A stretch of 28,205 bases of DNA. It comes from Clostridia bacterium. Its GTDB lineage: Bacteria; Bacillota_A; Clostridia; Oscillospirales; CAG-272. Of the stretch, positions 24,468 through 28,205 are shown in pieces (within the stretch, counting starts at the first letter, position 1; the number at the start of each line of letters is the position of its first letter). The stretch spans positions 1 through 28,205 of the forward strand of contig JAFTDQ010000018.1 of assembly GCA_017454075.1 (NCBI GenBank), in the 5' to 3' direction. Under the pieces are notes generated by a model. The model worked only from the letters and a program-made list of their open reading frames with translations. It made no database searches and was not told the origin of the DNA. Made by a program: the position numbers and the translations under genes.

Positions 24468-26066
24468 TTACCTCCCTTTATTCGTGAACGAGATACGCGG
24501 GTCGACCATAGACATCAAGAGGTCGCCGAGAATTATCGAAACGACTTTAAGAATTGCATAGAACATCGTAAGACCGACGATAACGCCGTTGTCATACTTG
24601 TTTATCGCGTCAGTAAGAAGATATCCTGCTCCGGGAACACGGTATACGCGCTCGGTAATGATCGCGCCGGTGATCGAACCGAGAATTGCTCCCGGCACGC
24701 CGTGAATAATCGGAATCGCCGCATTCTTAAGGATGTGCTTTGTGAATATCTCTTTTTCGGTAAGTCCCCCTGATCTTGCAAACTTGACGTAATCGGAGTT
24801 CATCTGATCGATCATGTATCTTCTCAGCCATTTCATAAGACCTGCAACGGAAGGCAGAGCAAGAGAAATTATCGGAAGGATGAACATCGTATAATATTCA
24901 AGTTTATTAGACGGTTCAAGGTTAAACGAGATAGGGAGTCCGAACCCTTTGCCTATTGCTTTGAACATGAAAATATAAGCAAGCGAAGGAACGGCGATTA
25001 TGAAAATAATGTATATGGTACCGAGTTTATCCACTATTTTGTCCTTGTTGCGGGACATGATAATTCCGAGCGGAACACCGACAAGATATGAGAGAATCAC
25101 GGAGATAATCCCTATGATAAACGAAAAGCCGGTTTTTGAAAAATTGTTTTTAAAGTACGATACACCGGTGTAATCATCAAGGAATCTGTCGGGATTTATA
25201 AGAAGGCCTTGTGAGTCAGGAACATAAGTGGCAGTATGAATATTTCTCGGGGACTCTTCGGTAAGACCGCTCGGGAATGTCACCGTCAAATTTTTGTTCG
25301 GATCCTGTCTGTTGAAAAGCGTATCAAAAATGTCGACTCCTCTTGAAACCGAATAAGATTCGCCGAGGTGTATCGAAATGAGATTCTGGTGAATAAACGG
25401 GAACTGATCGTCAAAGTAAAGGAGGTATTTGTTCTCTGTTCCCCGGCCCATAACAGCCGGTGAGAAAACCTTCTTGACGACGGTACCGTCCTCTAATGTA
25501 TTATAAGCGGGGTCAAAAAACGTGAATCTGATCCCGGTGTTTTCAAGCTTAACTCCATAAGTACGTTCCACGTAATGAACGTTATCGATCCTGATCAGAC
25601 CGGTAAAGTAATGCCATACACGGACAAGTACGGGGATATCTTTATATGCAAAAACTTCGGCTTTCTGTTTGACCTTTGCAACGTAATCAAGCCGAACGAC
25701 TGTATATCCTTTTGACTTATACAAGTCGGTAAATGATTTGATGTAACTCGCCGCCGTTGAATTGTCGTTCATGGGGGTGCGACCCACCTTGGAAGCTTCG
25801 GCGCGGGTTTCTTCGTTTATTTCACCTTTCAGTAGGAGTTCGGTAAGATAATCGGAATACGGAACGTAGTCTTCATATCCGTAACTTTCCCACTTTGTAT
25901 GCTTATAAACTTCCGCTTTGTTGTACTGCTGTTTGGTAAACATCGGGTCCGCGGCAAATATCAGATCCCTGTTCATAAGCGAATAAACCAGGATCATCAC
26001 GATAGTTGTCATGATAACTATCGAGAACGCGCCGTGCAGCAGCCTTTTTAAAAGGTATTTTGTCAT
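24468..26066 (-). CDS. oppB: Peptide ABC transporter permease OppB with an enlarged outer loop
   Basis: This 532-residue permease opens with the family start MTKYLLKRLLHGAFSIVIMT and one membrane helix (about 10-30). About 284 residues (31-314, nucleotides 25125-25976) then precede the second helix (SFIIGIISVILSYLVGVPLG). The rest is a normal OppB core: the EAA loop SDYVKFARSGGLTEKEIFTKH, the helix with AIITERVYRVPGAGYLL, and the end MVDPRISF. Usual OppB proteins have about 306-340 residues with an outer loop of some 60-70. The enlarged loop is expected on the outer face, where the binding protein docks. GAGAAG precedes the start. It follows oppA after a strong intercistronic hairpin. Confidence 0.94.
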   Translation of the reverse strand: MTKYLLKRLLHGAFSIVIMTTIVMILVYSLMNRDLIFAADPMFTKQQYNKAEVYKHTKWESYGYEDYVPYSDYLTELLLKGEINEETRAEASKVGRTPMNDNSTAASYIKSFTDLYKSKGYTVVRLDYVAKVKQKAEVFAYKDIPVLVRVWHYFTGLIRIDNVHYVERTYGVKLENTGIRFTFFDPAYNTLEDGTVVKKVFSPAVMGRGTENKYLLYFDDQFPFIHQNLISIHLGESYSVSRGVDIFDTLFNRQDPNKNLTVTFPSGLTEESPRNIHTATYVPDSQGLLINPDRFLDDYTGVSYFKNNFSKTGFSFIIGIISVILSYLVGVPLGIIMSRNKDKIVDKLGTIYIIFIIAVPSLAYIFMFKAIGKGFGLPISFNLEPSNKLEYYTMFILPIISLALPSVAGLMKWLRRYMIDQMNSDYVKFARSGGLTEKEIFTKHILKNAAIPIIHGVPGAILGSITGAIITERVYRVPGAGYLLTDAINKYDNGVIVGLTMFYAILKVVSIILGDLLMSMVDPRISFTNKGR

Positions 26067-26086
26067 AATCTTCTCTCAATATATGT

Positions 26087-26118
26087 CCGGGGAAAGGGGG
26101 GTAACCCTCTTTCCCCGG
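26087..26118. repeat. Strong inverted repeat between oppA and oppB
   Basis: CCGGGGAAAGGGGG (26087-26100) and CCCTCTTTCCCCGG (26105-26118) form a 14-position stem with a single non-canonical pair and a four-base loop. There is no T-run on the minus-strand side, so it is unlikely to be an efficient terminator. Position suggests an mRNA-stabilising or polarity element that keeps oppA transcripts more abundant than those of the permease genes. Confidence 0.7.
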
Positions 26119-26161
26119 TCAACACATATCAGTTTAATGCCCTATGGGTATTCAGGTATTA

Positions 26162-28205
26162 TTATGCCTCAAGTCCCAGGCACTTCAGCATGTAACCGCC
26201 GTTCTTGATCATAGTGTCAAGATAGGTGGAAGGATCGCCGTAGTCAGGTCCCCAGCCGCTGAGCGTGGAGAGGTTGTAGTTTGCCTGAGAACCGGTCTTG
26301 AAGTAGTATCCGGCATAGAGATAGTCAACTCTCTGCTCAAAAGCAACAAGCTGAATCTTGACAAGGCCCTGGAGAGACTCTTCGATAGTTCTCTTAAGCA
26401 CGTTTGCACGAGCCGTGGAAACATCGCCGTCTTCCTGGTAAGGATATTCAAGAACGATCGGTTTTTCGGTAGTAACCTCGAGACCGGACGCCTTAAGATC
26501 CTCAATTGCATTTGCAAGATACTTTCTCGCTTCTTCGACATTGTACCAGCCGTCAAATCCGCTGGAGCTGCCAACACCGTTTTCCATGCTGGGATCGAAT
26601 ACCTTCATCGGGTAGCCGTCGGCAGTAATCTGATCCTGCATGATCTGGCCGTACCACGTTCCGGCTTTGTAGGTCTTGTTCGTTCCGTTGATGGAAACGG
26701 TTACGTCGCTCGGAAGCGAAACGAACGTTCCGGGAGTATAGGAATTAACAAGCGAAACATACTTGAGCTCATCGCCGACACTCTGCGCCTGAAAAGCAGC
26801 GCGGTCAAAGGACATAGCAAGAGCAAGACGGAAATTGTGGCTTGCCATAGCAAGGTTCGCGTTCTTCTTCTGATCTTCGCTCAGAGTGGAAACGCCCTTG
26901 GTTTCATCGTTCATGTTGGCATATCCGCGTCTGTAAACGTTGAAGAATGCGGGGAACGAAGTGGAATCGGTAGCGGTTGTGTAGATGTAGTCATCCTTTT
27001 TGTCATCGCGGGCTTTCTTAAGCGCAGCGGAGTTAAGTCCGCAGGCGTCTATAACGCCGGCAGTATAGTCGTCATACGCCTGAGTTGCGTTTGTTCCGTC
27101 GTTGTAAACCCACGTGATCTTGTCGATGAGAACCTTATCCTTGTTCCAGTAGCTCTCATTCTTTGTAAACACGAAGCTGTTCTTGCTGACAGCAGTCGTG
27201 ATGATGTAAGGACCGCAGTAAGCGATGTGGTCCTTGTCGGTGCCGTATGTACCGGCAGTCGCGCCGTCACCGAACGTTCCGCCCTGAGAGGTGAAATACG
27301 AACGGAGAAGAGGAGCGAATACAGAGTAACCGAACATCGTCTCAAAGTACGAGCAGGGAGCCTCGAGATGATACTCAACCGTATACTTATCGGGAGCCTT
27401 TACACCGACCTCATCAAAGGAAGCCTCTCCGCTGATATACTCGGAAGCTTTCGCAATGATGCCCTCAACGAGCCAGGAGAGTCCGCCCTCCGGGTCGTCA
27501 AGCATGTGCTGGAATCCGGCAAGGAAGTCGTCGGACGTGACTTCGCCGAGTTCTGCTCCGGTGGAGTCAACCCATTTGACGCCCTCGCGGAGTTTGAACG
27601 TCCATGTCAGACCGTCATCTGAAGCGCCCCATTCCTTGGCAAGCATTCCGACGAGAGTACCCTCATTGTTGTACTCGATGAGTCCGTCATAAGTGTTGAT
27701 AAGAACCTCGGAGTCTGCGGCGTTGGAGGTCATGAACGTATCGTACGTCTCGGGATCGGAAGAATATCCGAACGAATACGTGTGCTGAAGGGTATATCCC
27801 TTGCCTTCAAGATACTTGATAGCCTCGGCCTCATAAGTGCCGGTTCCCTTTTTCTCTGCCCAGAGAGAACGAAGAGCGTTTCTGTCGTCGTTCTTAATGG
27901 GTGAGGTTACAACGATGATGTTGTGATATCTCTCATAGTCGTTGCCCCACTGTGCGTAAGGAGCGGAATACGGAGCGGTTTTGCCGATAGCGTAGTTACC
28001 GCCGTTTGCCTGCATAGGAAGCATGACGCCTGATTCCATAAGCTTGGCTTCGGCAATCGCCATGAGAGCGAATCTCTTAGCAACATCGCTGGTCTCGTTC
28101 TTCGCGGAGCTGTAAGCATTGTAGAACTCGCCAAGAACCTTATCGTAGATCTGAGCGTCCGTCAAACCGTTAAAGTCATCAACCTTTTCGGGTGTATACT
28201 TAGGC
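26162..28205 (-). CDS. oppA: Oligopeptide-binding protein OppA, 5' part outside the window, unusual domain order
   Basis: The reading frame is open to the window edge, so the signal peptide and first residues are not visible. About 680 codons are present. The first ~115 residues (for example FALMAIAEAKLMESGVMLP and GNYAIGKTAPYSAPYAQWG) match the far C-terminal lobe segment of SBP family 5 proteins. A new module then begins near YTLQHTYSFGYSSDPETYD and runs through LAKEWGASDDGLTWTFKLRE and SGWGPDYGDPSTYLDTM, stopping right after GYMLKCLGLEA, where a normal binding protein would continue with the segment that here lies upstream. The protein binds peptides (or related solutes) outside the cell and delivers them to OppB-OppC. 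The visible part could be the second half of a tandem binding protein or a circularly permuted one. Confidence 0.92.
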   Translation of the reverse strand, partial: PKYTPEKVDDFNGLTDAQIYDKVLGEFYNAYSSAKNETSDVAKRFALMAIAEAKLMESGVMLPMQANGGNYAIGKTAPYSAPYAQWGNDYERYHNIIVVTSPIKNDDRNALRSLWAEKKGTGTYEAEAIKYLEGKGYTLQHTYSFGYSSDPETYDTFMTSNAADSEVLINTYDGLIEYNNEGTLVGMLAKEWGASDDGLTWTFKLREGVKWVDSTGAELGEVTSDDFLAGFQHMLDDPEGGLSWLVEGIIAKASEYISGEASFDEVGVKAPDKYTVEYHLEAPCSYFETMFGYSVFAPLLRSYFTSQGGTFGDGATAGTYGTDKDHIAYCGPYIITTAVSKNSFVFTKNESYWNKDKVLIDKITWVYNDGTNATQAYDDYTAGVIDACGLNSAALKKARDDKKDDYIYTTATDSTSFPAFFNVYRRGYANMNDETKGVSTLSEDQKKNANLAMASHNFRLALAMSFDRAAFQAQSVGDELKYVSLVNSYTPGTFVSLPSDVTVSINGTNKTYKAGTWYGQIMQDQITADGYPMKVFDPSMENGVGSSSGFDGWYNVEEARKYLANAIEDLKASGLEVTTEKPIVLEYPYQEDGDVSTARANVLKRTIEESLQGLVKIQLVAFEQRVDYLYAGYYFKTGSQANYNLSTLSGWGPDYGDPSTYLDTMIKNGGYMLKCLGLEA

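Noticed and set aside
26144..27622. Plus-strand open frame of 492 codons antisense to oppA
   Set aside because: It lies wholly opposite a well-supported binding-protein gene, its translation shows no family motif, and it has no ribosome site. It is a frame left open by the codon bias of oppA.
1..28205. CRISPR array, prophage, transposase or toxin-antitoxin genes
   Set aside because: I found no regularly spaced repeats and no proteins of these types. The only traces of mobile DNA are the tRNA 3'-end duplication and the REP-like repeats.

Overview
The window looks like a chromosomal segment of an uncultured Clostridia-type bacterium (Bacillota), with mid-range GC. The evidence is gene order and style: infC-rpmI-rplT followed by a ysgA/rlmP-type methyltransferase, topA-trmFO, plsX-rnc-(Elp3-like radical SAM)-smc-ftsY, and yqeK-rsfS-leuS. 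All have strong Gram-positive Shine-Dalgarno sites and TTGACA/17/TATAAT promoters. Every gene I can support lies on the minus strand, so transcription runs from high to low coordinates. The species cannot be named from this sequence.

Region A (28205 down to 20381) is an oligopeptide-type ABC importer operon, oppA-oppB-oppC-oppD-oppF. OppA runs off the right edge. The components are strongly remodelled. The OppA chain carries what looks like the C-terminal tail of a binding module in front of a second module that lacks its own tail. OppB has a very large loop after its first helix. OppD has an insert of about 240 residues inside its nucleotide-binding domain. OppF ends in two membrane helices. 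A terminator follows oppF.

Region B (20332 to 19025) is a membrane-anchored orphan protein that resembles a decayed ApbE (flavin transferase) fold. It has no good ribosome site at its long start, but a strong one lies upstream of an out-of-frame ATG that reaches the main frame through an A AAA AAC heptamer.

Region C (19001 to 17525) is the infC-rpmI-rplT operon with a consensus promoter, a leader containing a terminator-like attenuator (L20-type autoregulation is likely), a probable AUA start for IF3, and a strong terminator after rplT.

Region D (17504 to 1172) is a compact run of eleven housekeeping genes with gaps of at most 24 bases or with overlaps: rlmP-like, topA, trmFO, plsX, rnc, radical SAM, smc, ftsY, rdgB, a nadD-yqeK fusion, rsfS and leuS (twelve proteins if the fusion is counted twice). 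It joins RNA modification, DNA topology and segregation, lipid precursor synthesis, NAD synthesis and translation in one directon.

Region E (1171 to 1) holds a two-repeat YegP/DUF1508 protein, a tRNA-Ala(GGC) with a consensus promoter and terminator, a second copy of the tRNA 3' end with paired short repeats (a probable scar of an integrative element), and three double-hairpin REP-like repeats filling the first 250 bases.
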